Part shown: piece by piece, positions 43,126 through 51,461 of the stretch
Layout of the letters: the number at the start of each line of letters is the position of its first letter
Numbering within the stretch: position 1 is the first letter of the stretch
Notes under the pieces: model-generated
What the model saw: only the letters and a program-made list of their open reading frames with translations
Told to the model about the DNA's origin: nothing
Database searches by the model: none
NCBI RefSeq assembly: GCF_008905045.1
Contig: NZ_VWMY01000001.1
Span: forward strand, 124,001 to 188,000
Origin: Streptomyces albicerus
GTDB lineage: Bacteria; Actinomycetota; Actinomycetes; Streptomycetales; Streptomycetaceae
DNA length: 64,000 nt
Reading direction: 5' to 3'
Program-made: the position numbers and the translations under genes

Positions 43126-44496
43126 ATGCGCGCAAGAAGACTGACCGGATCCCTGGCCTGTCTCGTCGTACTGACGTTGACGGCCGCAGGCTGCGGCCTC
43201 TCCGGCGGCTCCGACGACGGTGACGCCACCGCGGGCGGTTGCACGGTCGACAAGGGCAATGTCGGATCCGGCAAGCTCACCGGCGACGTCAAGGGAAAGA
43301 TCACTTTCCAGACGACCAACCTGAAGAAGGACTTCGGGGACTTCTTCAACGGAGTGATCAAGGACTTCGAGAAGGCCCACCCCGGCGCCTCGGTCAAGTG
43401 GATCGACGACCCCGGCGACGCGACGTTCACCCAGCGCAACGTCGCCGACGCCCAGGGCTGCACCCTGCCGGACGTGATCAACCTCAACGCCGAGACCGCG
43501 ACGGCCCTCACCAAGAACGGCTACCTGCTCAACCTGGGCGTCAAGGACCCCTCCTCCGGCAAGCCCTTCGTCCCGGCGTTCTGGAAGTCCAGCACCATGA
43601 AGGACCCCAAGGGCGCGTCCGTACACACCGTCTTCCCCTGGTACACCGGCGGCGTCCTGCTGACGTACAACACCGACCTGCTGAAGAAGGCGGGGATCGA
43701 CCCGGACAAGCCGCCGACGACCATGTTCGGGCTGTTCGCCGACTACGAGAAGATCGCCAAGTCGGCCAAGGGCAAGTACTACGCGACGATGGCCAACCCG
43801 ATCTGGCGGATACCGGCCGACTGGGACCAGATGGACATCAGGACGCTGTCCGCCGACGGCAAGACCGCCACCTTCGCCGAAGATCCGCGGACCACCGAGT
43901 GGGTCGCCTGGATGGCGAAGCTGTACAAGGAAGGCGCCATGCCGAAGGACTCGCTGTCCTCCAGCAACGACCCCTCCACGCCGTACAGCCAGGGCCAGGT
44001 CGCCTACGGGTCGACGAACCCGAGCTTCGTGCGCTTCGTGAAGCAGAACAGCCCGTCCGTCTACGCCAAGACCGGCGTCGGCCAGCAGCCCTTCGACAAG
44101 CTCGGCCACACCACCGGTGCCCCGCAGTACATCGGGGTCAGCGCGACCAGCAAGAACGCCCCCACGGCGCTCTCCTTCGCCAAGTTCCTCACCAACGCCG
44201 AGAACCAGACGGCCTGGTGCAAGGACCCGAGCGTCGTGATCTTCCCGACGACCACGACCTCGCTGGACGACCCGTTCTTCCAGAACGCCACCGGCGACGA
44301 CGCGTTCGCGCAGTCCCGCAAGCTCGTCGCCGAGCAGCTCAAGACCGCCACGGCCTACCAGACCGTCATCTCCCCGGCGGTGCAGAAGGCCATCGTGTCC
44401 CAGGTGCAGCTGGCCATGCAGGGCAAGAAGAGCCCCGAGCAGGCGGTGAAGGACGCCCAGGAGAAGGCGAACGAGCTGCTGAAGCAGGGCGGCTGA
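43126..44496 (+). CDS. ABC sugar-binding lipoprotein (SBP family 1)
   Basis: The 456-residue protein has a lipoprotein signal with lipobox LTAAGC and a family-1 solute-binding fold (VINLNAETATALTKNGYLL, then the conserved VFPWYTGGVLLTYNTDLLKKAG). It should capture the oligosaccharide imported for the cytoplasmic glycosidases of the locus, probably a mannose- or GlcNAc-containing glycan. Two permease genes follow and no ATPase gene, as is usual for Streptomyces sugar importers served by the shared ATPase MsiK. The ATG follows a CAGGAGGG site. A long leader holds candidate operators. Confidence 0.92.
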   Translation: MRARRLTGSLACLVVLTLTAAGCGLSGGSDDGDATAGGCTVDKGNVGSGKLTGDVKGKITFQTTNLKKDFGDFFNGVIKDFEKAHPGASVKWIDDPGDATFTQRNVADAQGCTLPDVINLNAETATALTKNGYLLNLGVKDPSSGKPFVPAFWKSSTMKDPKGASVHTVFPWYTGGVLLTYNTDLLKKAGIDPDKPPTTMFGLFADYEKIAKSAKGKYYATMANPIWRIPADWDQMDIRTLSADGKTATFAEDPRTTEWVAWMAKLYKEGAMPKDSLSSSNDPSTPYSQGQVAYGSTNPSFVRFVKQNSPSVYAKTGVGQQPFDKLGHTTGAPQYIGVSATSKNAPTALSFAKFLTNAENQTAWCKDPSVVIFPTTTTSLDDPFFQNATGDDAFAQSRKLVAEQLKTATAYQTVISPAVQKAIVSQVQLAMQGKKSPEQAVKDAQEKANELLKQGG

Positions 44497-44498
44497 CC

Positions 44499-45512
44499 GT
44501 GGTGACCGACACCGCGAAGCCGGTGTCCGTGCCCGGTACGGAGCAACCCGTACCGGGCACGGCCCCGTCCCGCATCGGCCGGTTCGGCCGCGCCCTCCTG
44601 CCCGGCCCCGCTCCCGGCGCCAACGGCGCAGCGCTCTACCGTCGCTGGTGGCTGCCCTGGCTGTGGACCGCCCCCGCCATCGTCTGTGCGGCGGTCTTCG
44701 GCGTCTTCCCGTTCCTCAACACGCTGTTGCTGTCGTTCACCGACGCCAAGCCGCTCGGCGGCGCCGCAAGCTTCGTCGGGTGGTCCAACTACACCCGGAT
44801 GCTGGAGGACTCCGACTTCTGGCTGGCGACCCGCAACAGCCTGCTGTACGCGCTGATCGTGGTGCCGCTGATGGTGCTGCTGCCACTGCTGCTCGCCATC
44901 CTGGTGGAGAAGAACCTGCCCGGCATCGGTTTCTTCCGGTCGGCCTTCTACACCCCGGTCCTCGCCTCCAGCGTGGTAGTGGGTCTGAGCTGGCAGTGGC
45001 TGCTCGCCGACGAAGGGCTGATCAACACCTCGCTGGAGAAGGCCCATCTGATCAAGGACGCCATCCCGTTCCTGTCGGACTCGTGGCTGATCCTGTTCTC
45101 CGCGATGGGCCTGACCCTGTGGAAGGGGCTCGGCTGGTACATGATCTTCTACCTGGCCGCGCTGGGGAACGTGCCGAAGGAACTGCACGAGGCGGCGGCC
45201 ATGGACGGCGCGGGCGCGGTCCGGCGCTTCTGGCACATCACCGTGCCGGGCGTGCGCCAGGCCATGATGCTGGTCGGCACGCTCACCGGCATCGGATCAC
45301 TGCGGGTGTTCACCGAGATCTACATGCTCGGCAGCGCCACCGGCGGCCCCGGCGGCGCCGACCGCACCCTGCCCTTCTACATCCGTGACGTCGGCCTCGA
45401 CCCCCTCACCGGCAACGCCGGCTACGGCTCGGCGGTCAGCGTGGCCCTGTTCCTGCTGACGCTGGGACTGACCCTGCTGGCGCAGCGCCTGACGAAGGAG
45501 GACGAGTCATGA
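44499..45512 (+). CDS. Sugar ABC transporter permease (MalF/UgpA-like)
   Basis: The 337-residue permease has a cytoplasmic N-terminal tail of about 50 residues and six membrane segments, with the EAA loop LHEAAAMDGAGAVRRFWHITVPG for ATPase contact. It belongs to the MalF/UgpA type and pairs with the next permease. Adjacent GTG codons at 44499 and 44502 can both serve as start; I use the first. The gene begins two bases after the binding-protein stop, so the genes are co-transcribed. Its stop overlaps the next ATG. Confidence 0.92.
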   Translation: MVTDTAKPVSVPGTEQPVPGTAPSRIGRFGRALLPGPAPGANGAALYRRWWLPWLWTAPAIVCAAVFGVFPFLNTLLLSFTDAKPLGGAASFVGWSNYTRMLEDSDFWLATRNSLLYALIVVPLMVLLPLLLAILVEKNLPGIGFFRSAFYTPVLASSVVVGLSWQWLLADEGLINTSLEKAHLIKDAIPFLSDSWLILFSAMGLTLWKGLGWYMIFYLAALGNVPKELHEAAAMDGAGAVRRFWHITVPGVRQAMMLVGTLTGIGSLRVFTEIYMLGSATGGPGGADRTLPFYIRDVGLDPLTGNAGYGSAVSVALFLLTLGLTLLAQRLTKEDES

Positions 45513-46417
45513 CGACGGCCGTGCGGAAGCCCGCCGCGCAGCAGCCTGCCGCGCGCAAGCCCCGGCGCCTGTTGCCGCGCTGGCGGGACTACGGCCGCCC
45601 CCGGGAGCTGGTCGTCCGCTACCTGCTGCTGTTCTTCGTGCTCGGCATCACCGTCGGGCCACTGCTCTGGCAGCTCCTCGCCTCGCTGAAGAGCACCGGC
45701 GAGGACGTCTTCGGCGCGAACGCCTCACTGCTGCCGCACGAGCCGACCCTGCGGGCCTACCGGGCGGTCTTCGAGCAGGTGCCGGTGGCCACGTACATCA
45801 GGAACAGCACGATCGTGGTCCTCCTGTCGGTCGGCAGCCAACTGCTGTTCTCCACCACGGCCGGCTACATGCTCTCCAAGCCCAACTGGAAAGGCCGCAA
45901 GGCGGTCTGGGTCGTGCTGATCGCCTCGATGATGTTCCCCTTCGAGTCGATCATGGTGTCGCTGTTCCTGAGCATCCGTGACCTGGGTCTTGTCGACAAC
46001 CTGGTGGGCGTATGGCTGCCCGGGTTCGTCGGTGCCATCAACGTGCTGTTGATGCGCGCCGCGTTCCTGGCCGTGCCGCGCGAGATCGAGGACTCGGCGA
46101 TGCTCGACGGCGCGGGCGAGTGGCAGCGCTTCCGGTATCTGTACCTGCCGTCCGCGTGGGGCGCGATCCTGGTGGTCACCATCAACACCTTCATCAGCGC
46201 CTGGGACGACTTCCTCTGGCCGCTGATCGTGCTGCGCTCGGAGGAACAGATGACGCTGACACTGGGTCTCTCGCGGCTGCAGAGCTCGTCGTTCGGCTAC
46301 GACCAGCGGGTGGTGATGGCCGGTTCGGTGATATCCGTCATCCCTGTGCTGGTGCTGTTCGTGATCACGCAGCGGTGGTTCTACAAGGGGGTTTCGTCGG
46401 GGGCAGTGAAGCTCTGA
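45509..46417 (+). CDS. Sugar ABC transporter permease (MalG/UgpE-like)
   Basis: The 302-residue permease has six membrane segments and the EAA-type loop VPREIEDSAMLDGAGEWQRF. It is the MalG/UgpE-like partner of the preceding permease, with which it overlaps by four bases. Together with the lipoprotein it forms a complete CUT1 importer apart from the ATPase. Only seven bases separate its stop from the stop of the convergent GH3 gene, so there is no room for a separate terminator. Confidence 0.92.
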   Translation: MTTAVRKPAAQQPAARKPRRLLPRWRDYGRPRELVVRYLLLFFVLGITVGPLLWQLLASLKSTGEDVFGANASLLPHEPTLRAYRAVFEQVPVATYIRNSTIVVLLSVGSQLLFSTTAGYMLSKPNWKGRKAVWVVLIASMMFPFESIMVSLFLSIRDLGLVDNLVGVWLPGFVGAINVLLMRAAFLAVPREIEDSAMLDGAGEWQRFRYLYLPSAWGAILVVTINTFISAWDDFLWPLIVLRSEEQMTLTLGLSRLQSSSFGYDQRVVMAGSVISVIPVLVLFVITQRWFYKGVSSGAVKL

Positions 46418-46424
46418 CAGCCCG

Positions 46425-48812
46425 TCAACCCGCAATCCGCAGCACGGCCGGTACGGCGCTCAGCGCGGCCCGAGCCGATTCCGCGACACGGATCTCCAGG
46501 GTGCCGGGCAGCACGGCCGTCTCCAAGTCGGCGCCGACCTGCGCGAGTTGGTCGGCTCCGAGCGGAATGGCGATCGTGCGACTCTCTCCGGGAGCGAGTT
46601 CCACACTCCGGAAGGCGCGCAGTTCGAGGGTGCGCGGCCAGACGGGCGTGCGCAGCCGCCGGATGTAGAGCTGGACGACGGTACGCCCGCTCCGCTCCCC
46701 CGTGTTGGTGACGTCGACCTCACAAGTCACCGCTTCTGTACGGGTGTTGAGGGTGTCCTGGGAGAGCCTGGGGCCGCCGTACGCGAAGCGCGTGTACGAC
46801 AGCCCGTGCCCGAAGGAGTAGAGCGGCTCGGCGCTTTCGTCGACGTAAGCCCCGTACTCGGTGTCCTTGTGGTTGTAGTAGACGGGCAGTTGCGCCGCCG
46901 ACCGAGGGACGGAGACGGGAAGCCGGCCGACGGGCTCGGCGAGTCCGAGGAGGACCTCGGCGATCGCGTCGCCGCCCCACGGGCCCGGGTACCAGGCCGT
47001 GAGCAGCGCCGCGGCGCGGTCCGCCGCCTCCGGGACGGCGTGCGGGCGCCCCTGCACCAGGACCACCACAGTGGGGGTGCCGGTCGCCATGACGGCGTCC
47101 AGCAGGGCGTGTTGGGCCTTGCCGAGCCGCAGTCCGGCGAGGTCGACGCCCTCTCCGCAGGTCATCTCGGAAACGGCGGTCACTGCGGCACCGTTGGCGG
47201 CGAAGTCGGTCTCGGGCGTACGGGCGCTGCTGCCGCCGAGTGCCAGAACGGCGAGGTCGGAGGAGGCGGCCAGGGCAATGGCCTCGGGGACGCCCGAGAG
47301 GTCGTCGCCGGTGAGGGCGCAGCCGCGCGCATGACGGACTTCCGTTCCGGGCGGGGCGAGCCGTCGCAGCCCGTCGAGGACGCTCGCACCGGTGCCGGGG
47401 CGCTGCGGGGCGGTGTAGTCGCCGAGTTGGTGGGCGGTGGTGGCGGCGTGCGGGCCAAGGACGGCGATGCGGGCGACCGCGGGCCGGACGGGCAGGACGC
47501 CGCCGTTGTCGTGGAGGAGGGTGACCGCGCCTCGGGCGAGGGCGGTGCTCAGCTCCCGGCCACGATCCGCGGACGGTGCGGACGGTGCGGACGATGTGGC
47601 AGCCAACCGGTCTTCGGCACAAGGCCGTTCGAACAGACCGAGGCGGAACTTCAGGCGCAGCACCCGCGCGACGGCCGCGTCGAGGACGTCCTCGCGCACG
47701 AGACCACGTTCGACGGCCTCCTCCAGATGCGTGAAGCCGTCGTCCCACAGGCTGAGGTCGACGCCCGAGTTGAGGGCGAGGGCGCCCGCCGAGACCGTGT
47801 CGCCGGTGATACGGGCCAGCCGGTCCACGGCCAGGCCGTCCGCCATGACCAGCCCCTGGAAGCCCCAGCGGCGGCGCAGCAGCCCGTCGAGGAGAGCGCG
47901 GTTCCCGGCGCAGGGGGCGCCGTCGACCTCGTTGTACGCGGCCATGACGGCGGCGGCTCCCGCTCGGACTCCGGCCCGGGCGGCGGGAAGGTGGATCTCG
48001 TGGAGTTCCCGTGGGCCGAGTTCGGACTCCGCGGAGTTGCGGCCGCCGACGGTCGCGCCCTGTCCGGCGAAGTGCTTGAGCACCACGGCGGCCTTGTCGT
48101 CGGCGAACTGCCCGTCCGCACAACCGAGTTCACCCTGCATGCCCCGTACGAGGGCCTCGGTGAGGCGGGCGGCCAGGTACGGGTCCTCGCCGAAGCACTC
48201 CTCGGTACGGCCCCAGCGGGGGTCGCGCGCGAGGTCGAGGGCGGAGACGAGGGCGACATGGCCGCCGCGGGCCCGGAGTTCGGCCGCGGCGTGGGCGGCA
48301 GCGCACTCGTACAGCTCGGGATTCCAGGTGGCTCCGACGGCGAGGTTGACCGGCAGGACCGTGCCGTCCAGGGCCATGAGGCCGTGCGGGACCTCCTCGA
48401 CGAGGAGCGCCGGGATGCCGAGGCGGCTGCGGTCCATGACATGGCGCTGCACCAGGTCGGCGAGCGCGGCGCCGTCGGCAGCGCCGGCTCCGGTGGAGTG
48501 GTCGACCCCGGACCAGGCGTCGGCGCGCAGCAGTCCGTACAGGGCGCCGAGACCGGCGAAGCGCTCGGTCTCGGCATACAGCGCCTCGGTGAGCTCGAAG
48601 CCGTCCGGTGTGCGGCGGTAGGCGTCCCAGCCGTACATCCGCTGGTTGAGCTGGCCCACCTTTTCCCGCGGCGTCATACGGGCGAGCAGATCGGCGACAC
48701 GGGCGTCGACGGCGGCGTCCGGGTCCAGGTAGAGGGGGCTCTGCGCGGTGTGGCTCGTGGAAGCGTCGGGTGTCTGCTCGGCCCTGGCGGCCGCGTGTTC
48801 CGGGGTCGGCAT
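46425..48812 (-). CDS. GH3 beta-glycosidase (beta-glucosidase/xylosidase-like)
   Basis: The 795-residue GH3 enzyme has an N-terminal barrel (nucleophile Asp in GLVMADGLAVDRL; KHFAGQG), the alpha/beta sandwich domain and a C-terminal fibronectin-III-like domain (SGRTVVQLYIRRL). No signal peptide is visible, so it is probably cytoplasmic. GH3 enzymes of this length cleave beta-glucosides, beta-xylosides or other beta-linked termini; the exact sugar is uncertain. It lies 52 bases downstream of the BadF-type kinase gene on the same strand and likely shares its promoter. GGAAGGAA precedes the start. Its place in the locus suggests it trims a beta-linked terminal sugar of the imported glycan. Confidence 0.88.
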   Translation of the reverse strand: MPTPEHAAARAEQTPDASTSHTAQSPLYLDPDAAVDARVADLLARMTPREKVGQLNQRMYGWDAYRRTPDGFELTEALYAETERFAGLGALYGLLRADAWSGVDHSTGAGAADGAALADLVQRHVMDRSRLGIPALLVEEVPHGLMALDGTVLPVNLAVGATWNPELYECAAAHAAAELRARGGHVALVSALDLARDPRWGRTEECFGEDPYLAARLTEALVRGMQGELGCADGQFADDKAAVVLKHFAGQGATVGGRNSAESELGPRELHEIHLPAARAGVRAGAAAVMAAYNEVDGAPCAGNRALLDGLLRRRWGFQGLVMADGLAVDRLARITGDTVSAGALALNSGVDLSLWDDGFTHLEEAVERGLVREDVLDAAVARVLRLKFRLGLFERPCAEDRLAATSSAPSAPSADRGRELSTALARGAVTLLHDNGGVLPVRPAVARIAVLGPHAATTAHQLGDYTAPQRPGTGASVLDGLRRLAPPGTEVRHARGCALTGDDLSGVPEAIALAASSDLAVLALGGSSARTPETDFAANGAAVTAVSEMTCGEGVDLAGLRLGKAQHALLDAVMATGTPTVVVLVQGRPHAVPEAADRAAALLTAWYPGPWGGDAIAEVLLGLAEPVGRLPVSVPRSAAQLPVYYNHKDTEYGAYVDESAEPLYSFGHGLSYTRFAYGGPRLSQDTLNTRTEAVTCEVDVTNTGERSGRTVVQLYIRRLRTPVWPRTLELRAFRSVELAPGESRTIAIPLGADQLAQVGADLETAVLPGTLEIRVAESARAALSAVPAVLRIAG

Positions 48813-48864
48813 GCGGCCGGTTCCTTCCGTGGTGTTCTCGCGGGCGGTTGCGGGGGCGTGACCG

Positions 48865-49983
48865 TCAGGTGGACGGGGCTGAGGGTGCCGAGCGGCCGTA
48901 CCCGAGCCGGGCGAGGGCCACGGCGCCGCGGCAGCCGTCGGCCACCCAGTCGAGCGTCAGGCCCAGGGTCTGGAGGCGACCGCTGAGGGGAACCGTCAGG
49001 GGACCTTCGGGGCCGAGCAGCCCACCGGTGGCGACGATCCGCTCGCCCGGGCGGGGATCGAGGGCGCGGATGGTGTCCAGCAGGTGATCCGCCGCCTCTT
49101 CGAGGATCGCCTCCGCGACGGCGTCCTTGTCCCGGGCGGCCTCGGCCACCAGCGGCGCGAGGCGGGCGAGGCGGATCGGCGGATCGGCCATGACGGCGGG
49201 CAGCAGATGCATGCGGTAGGCCTCGCGGTGCTCACGCGACCACTCCGCGTCGGCACGCGGCCGCTCGCAGGTGGCTTCGGTGCTGTCGGCGCTGCTGTTG
49301 GTGCTGCTGGTGCCGCTGGTGCCGTTCAAGCCTGCCGCGCCGCCGTTCGGCAGTACCTCGGTCGGCACTCCCACCGCCCGCCCGACAGCATCGGCCAGCG
49401 CGGTCGGCCCGCCGCGCCCGTCCGCCATGCGCAGCGCCGCCCGTACCGCGCTGCGGCCGATCCAGAAGCCACTGCCGTCGTCTCCGAGCAGCCAGCCGTC
49501 GCCGTCGACGGTCACCACGCAGCGGCGGTCGCTGATGCGCATCGCGACCGCGCCGGTGCCGGCCACCAGGGCCAGGCCGTCGGCCGGGGTACCGGGTGCG
49601 GAGGCGAACGTCGCTTCGATGTCGCTGCTGACGCCGATCGAGTGTGCCGCGATGCCCAGGCGCCGCAGCGCGGCGGTGAGCGCGGCCAGGGCGTTGAGGC
49701 GTCCGGGTTCTTCCGGGGAGGTCTCCGCGGCGCCCGCGAAACCGCCGGCCACGGCGACGACCCTCGCGCGGGCCCGTTCCGGCACCGCCCGGGCGATGGC
49801 CTCGGCGAGGTGGTCGGTGAGCTGCGGAACCGGGACGGTCAGGGCATTGCCCGGTCCGGCGGCACCCTCGCCGAGCACGCGTCCGTCCTCGGCGGTCGCC
49901 AGGACGGCACGGGTGCGGGTTCCTCCGGCGTCGAGGCCCACTACGAGATCCCGACCTGGATCCTGGTTCAAATCATTGTTCAT
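48865..49983 (-). CDS. N-acetylglucosamine kinase-like protein (BadF/BcrA ATPase family)
   Basis: The 372-residue protein has the ASKHA phosphate-1 motif GLDAGGTRTRA (residues 16-26), an adenosine-side VAGTGAVAM, and GDDGSGFWIGRSA, which is the signature of the BadF/BadG family members that act as GlcNAc kinases. It probably phosphorylates GlcNAc released by the hexosaminidase, making the phosphosugar that an RpiR protein could sense. A Ser/Thr/Asn-rich insert near residues 220-245 comes from short DNA repeats. The ATG at 49983 has no Shine-Dalgarno and lies within a candidate operator; an in-frame ATG at 50007 is an alternative. Confidence 0.85.
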   Translation of the reverse strand: MNNDLNQDPGRDLVVGLDAGGTRTRAVLATAEDGRVLGEGAAGPGNALTVPVPQLTDHLAEAIARAVPERARARVVAVAGGFAGAAETSPEEPGRLNALAALTAALRRLGIAAHSIGVSSDIEATFASAPGTPADGLALVAGTGAVAMRISDRRCVVTVDGDGWLLGDDGSGFWIGRSAVRAALRMADGRGGPTALADAVGRAVGVPTEVLPNGGAAGLNGTSGTSSTNSSADSTEATCERPRADAEWSREHREAYRMHLLPAVMADPPIRLARLAPLVAEAARDKDAVAEAILEEAADHLLDTIRALDPRPGERIVATGGLLGPEGPLTVPLSGRLQTLGLTLDWVADGCRGAVALARLGYGRSAPSAPST

Positions 49984-50011
49984 TGGCGACCATGGTGGTT
50001 GATACATTCGC
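49965..50011. promoter_or_regulatory. Divergent promoter with two candidate operators (kinase / GH5_18-like gene)
   Basis: GGTTCAAATCATTGTTCATTGG begins at 49965 and overlaps the kinase start. GGTGGTTGATACATTCGC at 49994-50011 is nearly identical to the site before the RpiR gene (36958). TGATACATT could be a -10 for the rightward gene; its complement TGTATC could serve leftward. Confidence 0.55.
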
Positions 50012-50104
50012 GCAGGACAAGCCCCGACCGCGCGTCGGAACAGGATTTCCCATCCCCGAATACCCCGATTCCACCGCCCGGGTCGGAACTCCGAGGAGGA
50101 CCCC

Positions 50105-51364
50105 ATCAGCACTCCCCCCGCATCTGCCGCGTCCACCGCGCCCGCGCCCCACTTCGGCGTGAACTACACGCCCCGCCGCGGCTGGTTCCACTCCTGGCAC
50201 GACTTCGATCCGGCCCACGCCCGCGAGGACCTCGCCCAGATAGCCGGACTCGGCCTCGACCACGTCCGCGTCTTCCACCTCTGGCCGCTCCTGCAGCCCA
50301 ACCGCACGCTCATCCGCACCGCCGCCGTCGATCAGCTGGTGCGGCTGGTCGATCTGGCGGCAGAGGCCGGTCTCGACGTCCTCGTGGACGGAGTGCAGGG
50401 TCACCTGTCGAGCTTCGACTTCTACCCGGAGTGGACGCGCACCTGGCACCACCGCAACGTGTTCACCGACGCCGAAGCCATCGAGGCACAGGCGGAACTG
50501 CTGCGCACCCTGGGCCGCGCCCTGGCCGACCGCCCCAACCTCATCGGGCTCCAGCTCGGCAACGAGCTCAACAACCTGGTCGAACACAACCCGGTGACGG
50601 TCGAGGAGGTGGACCACTACCTCGACACGCTGCTCGCCGCCGCCCGGGACGGCCTGTCCGCCGCCGCGCCCGGCCGCCTGGTCACGCACTCCGCGTACGA
50701 CGCGGCCTGGTACGGCGACGATCACCCGTTCACCCCCGAGGCGTCCGCGCGCAAGGGCGACCTGACCACCGTCCACCCGTGGGTCTTCTCGGGCGACTGC
50801 GCGCGCCGCTACGGCCCCCGCTCCCCGCAGGTCCTGCACCTCGCCGAGTACGGAGTGGAGCTCGCCAAGGCATACGCCGAGGACGCGACCCGGCCGGTCT
50901 GGGTCCAGGAGACCGGCGCGCCCGAGCCGCACATCCCGGCCGCCGACGCACCGGAGTTCGCCCGCGCGACCGTGCTGAACTCGGCCGAGTGCACGGGGAT
51001 GTGGGGCGTGACCTGGTGGTGCTCCCACGACCTGGACCGCTCCCTGGCCGACTACCCGGAACTGGAGTACACCCTGGGCCTCTTCGACTCCGCCGGCCGC
51101 ACCAAGCCGATCGCCACGGCGTTCGCCGACGCCATCGCCGAAGTGCGCGCCAAGCCCCGGCCCGGACAGCCGCGCGAGACGGCCCTGGTCCTGGACTGCA
51201 CGCCCGCCACCCGATCGGTGTCGGGTCCCGGAGGCTCGTACTTCGAGGCATGGATGCGGCTGCGCGACCAGGGCGTCCGCCCGGCGGTGGTCCTGGCCTC
51301 GCGGGCTGACGACACCGCGTACCTCGCGGCCCGGGGGATCACGGAGCTCGTACGGAATCCGTGA
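50105..51364 (+). CDS. GH5-family beta-mannosidase-like enzyme (GH5_18-like), possible ATC start
   Basis: The 419-residue protein is a GH5-type barrel starting FGVNYTPRRGWFHSWHDFD, with the acid/base Glu in LQLGNELNNL and the nucleophile Glu in VWVQETGAP. The opening and WWCSHDLDRS resemble the GH5_18 beta-mannosidases that split Man-beta-1,4-GlcNAc from the N-glycan core. There is no signal peptide. The start is odd. A perfect AGGAGG (50094-50099) is followed at correct spacing by ATCAGC, not ATG, and the first GTG (50159) lies inside the first strand of the barrel. I place the start at ATC 50105, with GTG 50159 as the conservative alternative. Confidence 0.78.
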   Translation: MSTPPASAASTAPAPHFGVNYTPRRGWFHSWHDFDPAHAREDLAQIAGLGLDHVRVFHLWPLLQPNRTLIRTAAVDQLVRLVDLAAEAGLDVLVDGVQGHLSSFDFYPEWTRTWHHRNVFTDAEAIEAQAELLRTLGRALADRPNLIGLQLGNELNNLVEHNPVTVEEVDHYLDTLLAAARDGLSAAAPGRLVTHSAYDAAWYGDDHPFTPEASARKGDLTTVHPWVFSGDCARRYGPRSPQVLHLAEYGVELAKAYAEDATRPVWVQETGAPEPHIPAADAPEFARATVLNSAECTGMWGVTWWCSHDLDRSLADYPELEYTLGLFDSAGRTKPIATAFADAIAEVRAKPRPGQPRETALVLDCTPATRSVSGPGGSYFEAWMRLRDQGVRPAVVLASRADDTAYLAARGITELVRNP

Positions 51365-51461
51365 ACACGCCGGGCACGGAAGACGTGACTTCGACGGACC
51401 GCGGAAGGCGTGAACGCGCCGGAGAGTGCCGGAGCGCGACAGGGAGCGTGCCGGTGAGCGA

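Noticed and set aside
46548..48986. An 812-residue plus-strand open frame
   Set aside because: Antisense to the GH3 gene with its intact nucleophile motif; Gly/Arg/Val-rich translation without domains.
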